Shown here one piece after another: positions 26,993 to 34,617 of a stretch of DNA of 64,000 bases. The stretch is from JACMLD01 sp044223995. Its GTDB lineage: Bacteria > Bacteroidota > Bacteroidia > Chitinophagales > Chitinophagaceae. Both the position numbers and the translations under genes were made by a program. The notes beneath the pieces are model-generated. The model was not told the origin of the DNA. It did not search any database and saw nothing but the letters and a program-made list of their open reading frames with translations. Location: contig JBGALE010000008.1 of NCBI GenBank assembly GCA_044223995.1, forward strand, positions 124,001 to 188,000, written 5' to 3'. Numbering within the stretch: position 1 is the first letter of the stretch; every line of letters starts with the position of its first letter.

Positions 26993-28081
26993 GTGTCATA
27001 TTCAGCAGGAAAATCATCACAGGCAGCAGGACTACCCCAAACTCCCAGCCCAAAAGAACTGGGTTATTATTTTCCCGCGGAATTTGCACCGCATACAGCC
27101 ACCTGGCTTAGCTGGCCGCATAAAGAGGCATCATGGCCGGGGAAAATACATACGATATTTCCGTCCTATGCTGCATTTGTCAGGGAATTAACTGCCGGTG
27201 AAAAAGTTTGCATCAACGTGAAAGACGAAGCGATGAAATCATTTGCACTGGAACACCTGCGCAGTGCAGGTGTGGATCTAACCAAAGTAACATTCTTCTT
27301 TCATCCAACCAATGATGCCTGGTGCCGCGATCATGGTCCGGCTTTTTTGATCAATCCTTCCGTTGCAGAAAAAAAAGTAATTGTTGACTGGGGTTATAAT
27401 GCATGGGGCAATAAATATCCGCCGTATGATTTGGATGACGTCATTCCCACATTGATCGCAAAGCAATATGGCATTCCCGTTTATTATCCGGGTATCGTCA
27501 TGGAAGGAGGTTCAGTTGAATTCAATGGGAACGGAACCGTAATGACATCCACTGCCTGTTTACTCAATCCCAACCGCAACCCACATCTTTCACAGGAACA
27601 GATAGAACAGTATCTCTGCCATTACTATGGTATGGAACAGGTATTGTGGGTGGATGAGGGTATTGTCGGCGATGATACCGACGGGCATATCGATGATACG
27701 GTACGATTTGTAAACGAGGATACTGTCATTACAGTCGTTGAGGAAAACACAAAAGATGAGAACCACGCATTGCTGCAGCACAACCTGAAACAGCTTAAAA
27801 AAATGCGGCTGCTTAATGGCAAGCAACTCAACATTGTGGAATTGCTGATGCCGGATGAATTGATATACGAAGATCAACGCCTGCCCTGCTCCTACGCCAA
27901 TTTTTACATTGCCAATACATCTGTTATCGTTCCCACCTTTCGCAGCAAAAAAGATGACAAAGCATTACAGGTCATACAAAGCTGCTTCCCTGATCGGAAA
28001 GTAATCGGCATCGATTCAACAGATATCATTTGGGGTTTGGGCAGCTTTCACTGCTTAAGTCAGCAGGAGCCACAGGTATAG
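26993..28081 (+). CDS. aguA: Agmatine deiminase, GTG start
   Basis: A 362-residue guanidino-group modifying enzyme that converts agmatine to N-carbamoylputrescine. It has YYFPAEFAPHTATWLSWPH at the start, DAWCRDHGPAFL (substrate Asp/Arg), MEGGSVEFNGNGTV, GDDTDGHIDDTVRF (catalytic His/Asp), and the C-terminal GSFHCLSQQ with the nucleophile Cys354. The GTG at 26993 is the only reasonable start: an in-frame stop lies at 26972 and no ATG comes before conserved sequence. Second gene of the aguBA operon. Confidence 0.93.
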   Translation: MSYSAGKSSQAAGLPQTPSPKELGYYFPAEFAPHTATWLSWPHKEASWPGKIHTIFPSYAAFVRELTAGEKVCINVKDEAMKSFALEHLRSAGVDLTKVTFFFHPTNDAWCRDHGPAFLINPSVAEKKVIVDWGYNAWGNKYPPYDLDDVIPTLIAKQYGIPVYYPGIVMEGGSVEFNGNGTVMTSTACLLNPNRNPHLSQEQIEQYLCHYYGMEQVLWVDEGIVGDDTDGHIDDTVRFVNEDTVITVVEENTKDENHALLQHNLKQLKKMRLLNGKQLNIVELLMPDELIYEDQRLPCSYANFYIANTSVIVPTFRSKKDDKALQVIQSCFPDRKVIGIDSTDIIWGLGSFHCLSQQEPQV

Positions 28082-28097
28082 GGATATACTTTTTCTT

Positions 28098-28532
28098 TTA
28101 ACCAGTAACTGTCAGCGTAGTACCAGTAATAGTGATGGTGTACTTTTTCAGTGACCGGGTAGCGGGACCGACAACAACAGAACCACTGGTCGTAAAAGTA
28201 CTTCCATGCAGCGGACATACAAATTGATTCTGCGCTGCTACATAATTAATACTCGTGCCTTCGTGTGTACAGGCCACCTGCACTGCCGTAAACGCACTTG
28301 TTGTATTACCCGATGCAATCCTGGCGACAATCACACCATTGCTTACCTGCACATCACCTACATTTAATAACTGGTTGTTCAAATCCAGCGAAAAATTAAC
28401 ACTTGCGGGTGGGTTGGTACCGCCAGTGCCGCCACCCGATGTGCCACCTGATTTAGAACAGGCAGCAAGACATCCGGTACATACCGCCGCAACGGTAAAG
28501 CCCATCGTAGAAATAAAATCTTTACGATCCAT
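28098..28532 (-). CDS. Rieske [2Fe-2S] lipoprotein
   Basis: A 144-residue periplasmic or outer-face protein. The N-terminal MDRKDFISTMGFTVAAVCTG resembles a twin-signal type Rieske leader, and the CLAACSKS segment contains a lipobox (Cys25). A Gly/Thr-rich linker precedes a small Rieske domain with ligands Cys88-x-His90 and Cys106-x2-His109. The extra pair of cysteines that form the disulfide in bc1-type Rieske proteins is absent (CTHEGT, CPLHGS), so a low-potential ferredoxin-like cluster is expected. Start at 28532 chosen at the signal. Downstream of the TPMT-like gene by 44 bases. Redox partner unknown. Confidence 0.85.
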   Translation of the reverse strand: MDRKDFISTMGFTVAAVCTGCLAACSKSGGTSGGGTGGTNPPASVNFSLDLNNQLLNVGDVQVSNGVIVARIASGNTTSAFTAVQVACTHEGTSINYVAAQNQFVCPLHGSTFTTSGSVVVGPATRSLKKYTITITGTTLTVTG

Positions 28533-28576
28533 ACAAGTTGGTTTTACAGTAAATAAAAAATCGGGAAAAATTGTGG

Positions 28577-29179
28577 TTACATTTTTTCTAAAATGAAAAA
28601 GCATTCTGTTCCCGCTCTTGGTTTAATAGAGTTGTAACATGCTTCCAGTTTGATGATACGAAACAGGGGCTTGAAGAGTTGCCTGTATTCGTCCATATCT
28701 CCACCAAATGGCGGGCCGGGTGTTGGGAATACCCTGTTAAATAACAGGCCGGCGAGGCGGCCGCCTTTGTTCAGTAGCTGGTTCATCTTATTGGCGTATT
28801 GTACGCGCAATGATGGATCGAGTGCGCAGAAAAAAGTTTGTTCAAGTATGAGATCGAAAGTTCCGTTTATAGCAAAAAAATTGCTGTTGACGATATGAAT
28901 TTGTTTACCGCTATATGCCGCAAATTTCTTTTGCAGTGATAAGGTCAGTACACTGGAAATATCTACCACCGTAATATTGGTAAATCCCTGCTGCAGTAAA
29001 TAAGCAGCTTCATGACTATTACCACAACCGGGAATAAGGATGGCCTGGTCTTTATTATCCAACTGATCGATAAATTCTTTTATCGGCGTGGACACCTGGC
29101 CAATATCCCATGGTGTATCATTCGTTTCAAAACGTTCGTCCCAGAAAGACTGATCCAGTTGATGGCTGTTTGAATCCAT
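28577..29179 (-). CDS. TPMT-family SAM-dependent methyltransferase
   Basis: A 200-residue class I methyltransferase of the thiopurine/thiol methyltransferase group. It has FWDERFETNDTPWDIGQVS at the N-terminus, ILIPGCGNSHEAAYLLQQG (SAM motif I), VVDISS and the family-specific EQTFFCALDPSLR. Homologues methylate thiols, halides, selenium or tellurium compounds. Members in Bacteroidota are common and mostly uncharacterised. It is 16 bases downstream of the nitroreductase gene and 44 bases upstream of the Rieske gene, all on the same strand, so one operon is likely. Confidence 0.87.
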   Translation of the reverse strand: MDSNSHQLDQSFWDERFETNDTPWDIGQVSTPIKEFIDQLDNKDQAILIPGCGNSHEAAYLLQQGFTNITVVDISSVLTLSLQKKFAAYSGKQIHIVNSNFFAINGTFDLILEQTFFCALDPSLRVQYANKMNQLLNKGGRLAGLLFNRVFPTPGPPFGGDMDEYRQLFKPLFRIIKLEACYNSIKPRAGTECFFILEKM

Positions 29180-29195
29180 GTTTTACTTTGCAGCA

Positions 29196-29783
29196 TTATT
29201 TTTTAACCCAATTCACTTTTTCCTGTATGGGCCCGCGTTTACCGGGCGGTGATGGCACTTCAATAACACCTACATAAAAAAATCCCAATAACTTATCCTC
29301 CCCCGATAACCCAAAAATGGTTTTTGCCTTTTCATGATAAGTCAATCCACCGGTAGTCCAGTAACAACCGATATTATATGCTGCGGCTGTGATGTACATA
29401 TTCTGAACGGCACAGGCGACCGCAGCCACCTCTTCTATTTCAGGAATATTTTTTTCGGCATGTCTTTTCATCCCAATAGAAATAATATGCGAAGCCAGCA
29501 ATGGGTTCTCCAGTAATTTTCTGTACTTGCTTTCATCAAAAGAATCCCCGGATGAATTTTTATAGACTGTCGCCTGCAGTTGTGCAAAAGTGCGTAAACC
29601 ATCCCCGGTGAACACAGTAAAGCGCCATGGTTCGGTTTGCTTATGGTTGGGCGCCCAGTTGGCATTTTCCAGCAATTGCTCAATAATCGTGTCGGGCACT
29701 TGTTTTCCCGCAGCATATTGCTTTGGGAATGTGCTCCTTCTGGATTTTATCAACTCATTTATGGTAGTCGTATCAAAATTCAT
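29196..29783 (-). CDS. Nitroreductase family protein
   Basis: A 195-residue FMN-dependent oxidoreductase. NELIKSRRSTFPKQY near the start binds FMN phosphate; NWAPNHKQTEPWRFTVFTG and the later AYNIGCYWTTGG and EDKLLGFFYVGV fit the family. It reduces nitro groups, quinones or related acceptors with NAD(P)H. The ATG at 29783 starts the family-conserved region; the upstream extension has no similarity to the fold. First gene of a likely operon with the TPMT-like and Rieske genes, divergent from the small gene at 29886. Confidence 0.88.
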   Translation of the reverse strand: MNFDTTTINELIKSRRSTFPKQYAAGKQVPDTIIEQLLENANWAPNHKQTEPWRFTVFTGDGLRTFAQLQATVYKNSSGDSFDESKYRKLLENPLLASHIISIGMKRHAEKNIPEIEEVAAVACAVQNMYITAAAYNIGCYWTTGGLTYHEKAKTIFGLSGEDKLLGFFYVGVIEVPSPPGKRGPIQEKVNWVKK

Positions 29784-29885
29784 AATATGTATTTCAGGGG
29801 GATAAAGATAAGGGCGCCAGAACAATTTTTAGATTATTAGTCCCGTTATAACAGTATCCAAAAACCGTTGAAAACCCATCCGTCT

Positions 29886-30143
29886 ATGAATAACCATTCT
29901 CCCCTCAATCAGCAGGATTACCTTGCAGAGAAATTCCGTTACACAGAGGATCATATTCAGCAAATGTCAAGACTGGCTTTATTAAAACTGCAATCATTGC
30001 AAATGGTGCGCAGGAACCGGTTGCTGGACGACCGGAAGAAAATGGAAATGGAGGATTTCGTACAGAGCACTTTGCTGAACCTCGTGCCCAATAGTTTTGT
30101 ACTGAGCGAAGAAGGATTTTATTTTACCAATTTCTGCAACTAA
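29886..30143 (+). CDS. Hypothetical protein, 85 residues
   Basis: A soluble, predominantly helical small protein: a polar N-terminus (NQQDYLAEKFRYTEDHIQQM), a Leu/Arg-rich central stretch (ALLKLQSLQMVRRNRLLDDR), and a C-terminus EDFVQSTLLNLVPNSF then FYFTNFCN. The ATG at 29886 is preferred to the TTG at 29868. No domain is recognised. It is divergent from the nitroreductase and followed by a terminator. Confidence 0.65.
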   Translation: MNNHSPLNQQDYLAEKFRYTEDHIQQMSRLALLKLQSLQMVRRNRLLDDRKKMEMEDFVQSTLLNLVPNSFVLSEEGFYFTNFCN

Positions 30144-30163
30144 ATAAAAAGTATGTAAGTTTT

Positions 30164-30185
30164 AGCCCGGGACATATTCCGGGCT
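30164..30185. terminator. Terminator hairpin between convergent genes
   Basis: AGCCCGG / CCGGGCT perfect 7-base stem with an 8-base loop, eight bases from the end of the MarR-GNAT gene and 20 bases after the small gene. Confidence 0.65.
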
Positions 30186-30192
30186 TTGCTGT

Positions 30193-31146
30193 TTATACAA
30201 TGGTAAGTTCCATTTGTATATTGGAACGTTCATAAGGACTGGGCCTTCCCACTACGCGGTGAAACCCAAGTTTGTGATAGAGGCTGATCGCCGGTTGCAA
30301 AACTGTATTGCTTTCGAGGTAAATTTTTGAAGCACCCATTTCTTTGGCTTTTTGGATTACAGCCTGTCCCAGTAAAAAACCAATATTCTTTCCCTGTGCC
30401 TTTGGTGATACGGCCATCTTTGCCATTTCAAAATCATATTCAGGATCATTCATTTTAATCATCGCACATACACCTACTGGTTCGTCATTGTACAGGGCCA
30501 CAAGGATAAAACCACCTTTGTCAATAATATATCCTTTTGGGTTGTCCAGCGCCCGGTGATCAGCCGCTTCCATTTTAAAATACTTCGATATCCATTCTTC
30601 ATTGAGATCGTGAAATGCTTTTTTGTATTTAGGTGTATAGTCAACTATGCGCACCTGTTGCGATTCCCGCAACTTTCTTTGATCCTGTACACGTTTCAGG
30701 AGGCTTTTCTGGTTCAGCAGGTATTCCCATTCTTCAATGGCTTTCCACAAATCATACCGTGTGTGCAAAAAGATTTCGTCAATCGCATTAGAAACATCCG
30801 TGTACTGGTGTTTGATCTTTTGAGTGACACCAAGCCCTTTTTTAGAAAGACTGACTATGTTGACGCGTGCATCTTTTTTATCTTTTTTTTCATTGACCAA
30901 TCCCTTGCGCGACATTTCCCCGATGATCCTTACCACCGATGGATGCGAATGCCCTATTTCATCGGCTATGGCGGTGACGGATTTTTCTTCCCCGCCCGAC
31001 AACACATAAAAAACCGGGAACCATTTGGGTTGCAGTTCCACCCCATAGGATTGATACAACTGCCCTGCATCGGCAGTCACCTGTTCGCTCAACCGGCGCA
31101 GCCTGCTGCCGATAGCTTTTTTTCCGGCTTGTTCAAAGAAGTCCAT
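30193..31146 (-). CDS. MarR-type regulator fused to a GNAT acetyltransferase
   Basis: A 317-residue two-domain protein. Residues about 1-150 form a MarR winged helix: FPVFYVLSGGEEKSVTAIADEIGHSHPSVVRIIGEM with KDKKDARVNIVSLSKKG in the wing. Residues about 165-317 form a GNAT domain with FHDLNEEWISKYF, EPVGVCAMIKM, EMAKMAVSPKAQGKNIGFLLGQAVIQKA (acetyl-CoA pyrophosphate loop) and LYHKLGFHRV. MarR-GNAT fusions are a known arrangement in which acetylation and DNA binding are coupled. Its promoter region carries three tandem 12-base repeats starting right at the ATG, strong evidence of autoregulation. Acetylation target unknown. Confidence 0.93.
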   Translation of the reverse strand: MDFFEQAGKKAIGSRLRRLSEQVTADAGQLYQSYGVELQPKWFPVFYVLSGGEEKSVTAIADEIGHSHPSVVRIIGEMSRKGLVNEKKDKKDARVNIVSLSKKGLGVTQKIKHQYTDVSNAIDEIFLHTRYDLWKAIEEWEYLLNQKSLLKRVQDQRKLRESQQVRIVDYTPKYKKAFHDLNEEWISKYFKMEAADHRALDNPKGYIIDKGGFILVALYNDEPVGVCAMIKMNDPEYDFEMAKMAVSPKAQGKNIGFLLGQAVIQKAKEMGASKIYLESNTVLQPAISLYHKLGFHRVVGRPSPYERSNIQMELTIV

Positions 31147-31180
31147 TATGTAAGTAATTATGTAACTAATTACGTAAATG
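31145..31180. promoter_or_regulatory. Threefold 12-base operator at the MarR-GNAT start codon
   Basis: Three tandem units starting at 31145, 31157 and 31169 share ATTAYGTAA plus a 3-base spacer. The outer parts also form the inverted repeat GTAATTA-N6-TAATTAC (31154-31173). The first unit adjoins the start codon, so a bound regulator would block both transcription start and translation. The owner is most likely the MarR domain encoded just downstream. Confidence 0.75.
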
Positions 31181-31228
31181 TAAATATTTTTACTTCTTTC
31201 CCAAAAAATTTTATCCGGTAAAATAAAA

Positions 31229-31246
31229 AAGCGCCCTAAGGCGCTT
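31229..31246 (-). terminator. Terminator hairpin after the iscA-like gene
   Basis: AAGCGCC / GGCGCTT 7-base stem with a CTAA loop; the minus strand continues with TTTTTATTTT. It is 26 bases after the stop at 31273. Confidence 0.8.
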
Positions 31247-31272
31247 CCTGTTATTTGAATTAATTGATGTTG

Positions 31273-31617
31273 TTATACGGAGAAACTGGTGCCGCAGCCA
31301 CAGGTTTTGGTGGCATTGGGATTGGCAAATGTAAAACCTCTGGAGTTTAGTCCATCCTGCCAGTCAACCTCCATTCCCATCAGGTAGATTCCATGCGCGG
31401 GGTTCATGATGCAGCGAACACCCTCTATTTCAAACAAATCATCTTCGGCAGCCTTATCGTCAAATCCCAGTATATAAGTCATACCGGAGCAGCCGCCGCC
31501 TTTTACACCAATACGAAGGCTTTTGCTTTTGTCAAAACCCGCTGCAGTCATCAGTCGTTTAATTTCTTCCACTGCCCTTTCGGTCAGTTTAACAGGCGAT
31601 GCTATATTCGTTTCCAT
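31273..31617 (-). CDS. A-type iron-sulfur cluster carrier (IscA/ErpA/SufA family)
   Basis: A 114-residue carrier that delivers Fe-S clusters to target enzymes. The three cluster-binding cysteines are Cys43 in GVKGGGCSGMTYIL, and Cys106 and Cys108 in TCGCGTSF. The rest, LTERAVEEIKRLM at the N-terminus and NSRGFTFANPNA before the CGCG motif, is typical. Two consecutive ATG codons (31620 and 31617) could serve as starts. It has its own promoter and terminator. The many Fe-S enzymes in this window (Hox, nifJ) would be natural clients. Confidence 0.95.
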   Translation of the reverse strand: METNIASPVKLTERAVEEIKRLMTAAGFDKSKSLRIGVKGGGCSGMTYILGFDDKAAEDDLFEIEGVRCIMNPAHGIYLMGMEVDWQDGLNSRGFTFANPNATKTCGCGTSFSV

Positions 31618-31635
31618 CATACAGAAATATTTGTA

Positions 31636-31643
31636 CAAAAATA
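31636..31643 (-). promoter_or_regulatory. -7 promoter element of the iscA-like gene (TATTTTTG)
   Basis: TATTTTTG on the minus strand matches TAnnTTTG; 15-18 bases to the start codon. Confidence 0.65.
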
Positions 31644-31760
31644 ATAACAAATGGTGGAATACCTGGTTCAATTATACGTTAAAGCATTTTGCACAATGAC
31701 CGCAAAAAAGCTGTTTTGGGGCCGTAAAAAGATAAATCGGGCCTGTTTCCATACAGCCTT

Positions 31761-31768
31761 TAAATTTG
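31761..31768 (+). promoter_or_regulatory. -7 promoter element (TAAATTTG)
   Basis: TAAATTTG matches TAnnTTTG; 18 bases before the ATG at 31787. Confidence 0.65.
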
Positions 31769-31786
31769 CACACAATAAATAGCTAT

Positions 31787-32311
31787 ATGGAAACCTCTAC
31801 AATGATTATTCTTGGTGCCCTCTTTATCCTGGCGCTTGCCGGTGTGTACTATTACTTCTACCAAAAAGACAAAAAAAGCCTTGCAAAAAGTCCTGTTGCG
31901 GATACCGTCCCACCCATCAACGCCTCTTTATCCCTGCAGTTGCAGGCATATGAAAGACTGGTGATACTGGCCGACCGCATTGCCATCCCCAACCTGGTGA
32001 GCCGGGTTAACCAGCCGGGCGTATCAAAAACGGACATGCAGGTACTGCTCAACGAGACTATCAAGCAGGAATTTGATCATAACCTGTCACAGCAAATTTA
32101 TGTTTCGAAGGAGGCCTGGGAAGCATTGCGCAGCCTGAAAGAACAGAATATGCACCTCATCAACCAGATGTCTTCCATTCTTCCCCCAGAAGCATCCGGC
32201 CTTGACCTGAATAAAAAATTACTTGACTTTGTTGTGCACCAGCAAAATGGTTCCATGCATACGATGGTACAGGAAGCACTCAGCTATGAAGCAAAAAAGC
32301 TGATGAAATAA
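31787..32311 (+). CDS. Hypothetical membrane-anchored protein of Chitinophagaceae type
   Basis: A 174-residue protein with one N-terminal transmembrane helix (MIILGALFILALAGVYYYF) followed by a basic stop-transfer sequence and a helical cytoplasmic region: LQLQAYERLVILADRIAIPNLV, NETIKQEFDHNLSQQIYVSKEAWEAL. No known domain is recognised, though the layout is common in this family of bacteria. The ATG at 31787 is preferred because the promoter box ends at 31768. It precedes the mutase gene by 31 bases and may share its transcript. Confidence 0.7.
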   Translation: METSTMIILGALFILALAGVYYYFYQKDKKSLAKSPVADTVPPINASLSLQLQAYERLVILADRIAIPNLVSRVNQPGVSKTDMQVLLNETIKQEFDHNLSQQIYVSKEAWEALRSLKEQNMHLINQMSSILPPEASGLDLNKKLLDFVVHQQNGSMHTMVQEALSYEAKKLMK

Positions 32312-32342
32312 TTACCGCGGTCATTCGCACAAACAGATCATC

Positions 32343-33902
32343 ATGGCGGACAAGAAATTCACCGATTCGGGTATTGAAATAAAAGAATTGTATACGGCTT
32401 CGTCACCAGGCGCACAACCGGCCAGTGAAAAACCAGGTGAATTTCCATTTACAAGAGGCGTTCAGCCAGATATGTACCGCGGTAAACTCTGGACCATGCG
32501 CCAGTACGCCGGTTTCTCCACGGCAGAAGAGAGCAATAAGCGCTATCATTATTTGTTGCAGCAGGGGGTGATGGGTTTAAGTGTGGCTTTCGATCTTCCC
32601 ACACAAATTGGGTACGACAGCGATCACCCGCTGTCCGAAGGAGAAGTAGGTAAAGTAGGTGTGGCCATTGACAGCATCGAAGACATGCAAACATTGTTTG
32701 ATGGTATCCGCCTGGAAGAAGTAAGCACCTCTATGACGATTAATGCGACTGGTTTTATTTTACTGGCATTGTATGCGGCGCTGGCCAAACAGCAGGGCGC
32801 TGATTTAAAAAAAATCAATGGCACTATACAGAACGATATACTGAAAGAATATGCTGCACGTGGAACTTATATTTATCCACCCAAACCCTCCATGCGCATC
32901 GTGACAGATATTTTTGAATGGTGCAGCAGGGAAATACCAAAATGGAATACCATTTCCATCAGTGGCTATCATATACGCGAAGCAGGCAGTACAGCAGTAC
33001 AGGAAATAGCATTCACCCTCAGTAACGGCAAAGCCTATGTGAAAGCGGCACTCGAAAAAGGACTTGACATCAATGTGTTTGGCAAAAGATTGTCATTCTT
33101 CTTCAATGCGCACAACAACCTGTTTGAAGAAATAGCAAAATTTCGTGCGGCCAGAAGAATGTGGGCCACCATGATGAAAGAACTTGGCGCCACGGATCCA
33201 AAAGCGATGATGCTTCGCTTTCACACGCAAACCGGCGGCAGCACACTGACAGCACAGCAACCACTGAACAATATCTCCCGTGTGACCATACAAACACTGG
33301 CTGCTGTACTTGGTGGTACGCAATCTTTGCATACCAATGGATACGACGAAGCACTGAGCCTGCCTACCGAGGAAGCAGCCCGCATAGCATTGCGCACACA
33401 GCAAATTGCTGCATTTGAAAGCGGCGTTGCAGATACTGCAGATCCGCTGGCTGGTTCTTATTTTATTGAAGCACTGACAGCAGAAGTGGAACAAAAAGCC
33501 TGGGAACTGGTGGCGAAGATCGATGCCATGGGCGGAAGCGTAAATGCCATAGAAGAAGGTTTTATCCAGGACGAAATTGCGAGGAGCGCATATGAATACC
33601 AGCGGCAGGTAGAAAGAAATGAAAAGATAATTGTAGGTGTCAATAAATTTCAAAGTGAAGAAAACAACAACACACCATTATTAAAAATAGATGACAGCAT
33701 TCGTGCACTGCAAACGGAAAAGCTGCGCGGCCTGCGCAGCCGCCGCGATCATGGCAAATGCGATTCCATCCTGCAGGAATTAAATGACAAAGCCAGCAGT
33801 GGCGAAAATATGATGCCCACCGTACTCGAAGCCGTGGAAAAGAAATGTACACTCGGTGAAATCGCTGATACCCTGCGGGAAGTTTTTGGCGAATACAAAT
33901 AA
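32343..33902 (+). CDS. Methylmalonyl-CoA mutase large subunit, catalytic domain only
   Basis: A 519-residue acyl-CoA mutase TIM barrel. GVQPDMYRGKLWTMRQYAGFSTAEESN opens the active site, FDLPTQIGYDSDHPL and SISGYHIREAGS follow. By motif alignment, Tyr55 (RQYAGF), Arg173 (AARGTYIYPP) and His210 (GYH) match Tyr89, Arg207 and His244 of the Propionibacterium methylmalonyl-CoA mutase; isobutyryl-CoA mutases have Phe and Gln at the first two. So the substrate is probably methylmalonyl-CoA/succinyl-CoA. The protein ends before any B12-binding domain, so a separate small subunit must be encoded elsewhere. The gene is one transcript with, or just after, the membrane protein at 31787. Confidence 0.88.
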   Translation: MADKKFTDSGIEIKELYTASSPGAQPASEKPGEFPFTRGVQPDMYRGKLWTMRQYAGFSTAEESNKRYHYLLQQGVMGLSVAFDLPTQIGYDSDHPLSEGEVGKVGVAIDSIEDMQTLFDGIRLEEVSTSMTINATGFILLALYAALAKQQGADLKKINGTIQNDILKEYAARGTYIYPPKPSMRIVTDIFEWCSREIPKWNTISISGYHIREAGSTAVQEIAFTLSNGKAYVKAALEKGLDINVFGKRLSFFFNAHNNLFEEIAKFRAARRMWATMMKELGATDPKAMMLRFHTQTGGSTLTAQQPLNNISRVTIQTLAAVLGGTQSLHTNGYDEALSLPTEEAARIALRTQQIAAFESGVADTADPLAGSYFIEALTAEVEQKAWELVAKIDAMGGSVNAIEEGFIQDEIARSAYEYQRQVERNEKIIVGVNKFQSEENNNTPLLKIDDSIRALQTEKLRGLRSRRDHGKCDSILQELNDKASSGENMMPTVLEAVEKKCTLGEIADTLREVFGEYK

Positions 33903-34002
33903 TGGCTGTCAGCAACCCCTTGCCTTATAGAAATTATTAATCCTTTTTTATCATCATTGACGGCTTGCTTTGAGATTTCTCAAAGTTCTTTAACTTCAGT
34001 AC

Positions 34003-34560
34003 ATGCTCTATGCTACGACCGTCACTACTGACAAGGAACTACAACAGATACTCGATCTTCAAAAAGAAAACCTGCGGGGTACCGTTTCTTCCAATGAAGA
34101 AAAAGATCAGGGCTTCGTAACGGTATCGCATTCCTATACTGCCTTGCAGCAAATGCACCGCCTGCAACCTTCTGTTATCGTCAAAGAAGAAGATGAACTG
34201 GCCGGCTATGCGCTGGTGATGACGAAGGAATGCAGCCAATTGATTCCTGAACTACTTTCCATGTTTGCCAATTTCGACGAGATCATGTATAAAGGCAGGC
34301 CGTTGAACGATTATACATTTTATGTGATGGGACAGGTATGCGTGGCAAAGAAATACCGCGGGCAGGGCGTATTCAGTCTGCTCTACCAAATGCACCGGGA
34401 ATACCTGAAACCATTGTATGATTTTGTAGTAACAGAAATTGCCACGCGCAATACGCGATCCATCCGCGCGCATGCAAAACTGGGTTTTGAAACCATTCAT
34501 ACCCATACCGATGATCTCGATGAATGGGCCGTGGTGCTATGGGACTGGCGTGCTGTATAA
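34003..34560 (+). CDS. GNAT family N-acetyltransferase
   Basis: A 185-residue protein with the GNAT fold: YALVMTKECSQL, FYVMGQVCVAKKYRGQGVFSLLYQMHREY (acetyl-CoA loop R/Q-x-x-G-x-G/A as KYRGQG) and EIATRNTRSIRAHAKLGFETIHTH. The substrate is unknown. It starts 100 bases after the mutase and 57 bases before the M20 amidohydrolase, and there is no terminator on either side, so linkage to either gene is possible. Confidence 0.88.
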   Translation: MLYATTVTTDKELQQILDLQKENLRGTVSSNEEKDQGFVTVSHSYTALQQMHRLQPSVIVKEEDELAGYALVMTKECSQLIPELLSMFANFDEIMYKGRPLNDYTFYVMGQVCVAKKYRGQGVFSLLYQMHREYLKPLYDFVVTEIATRNTRSIRAHAKLGFETIHTHTDDLDEWAVVLWDWRAV

Positions 34561-34617
34561 AACAAGCTGTATTGCATTCTCAATATTTGACTACATTTAT
34601 TTACAAATAACCACTTC

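Noticed and set aside
26993..27000. Search for an upstream ATG start for aguA
   Set aside because: An in-frame stop at 26972 leaves no ATG; GTG at 26993 is the only workable start.
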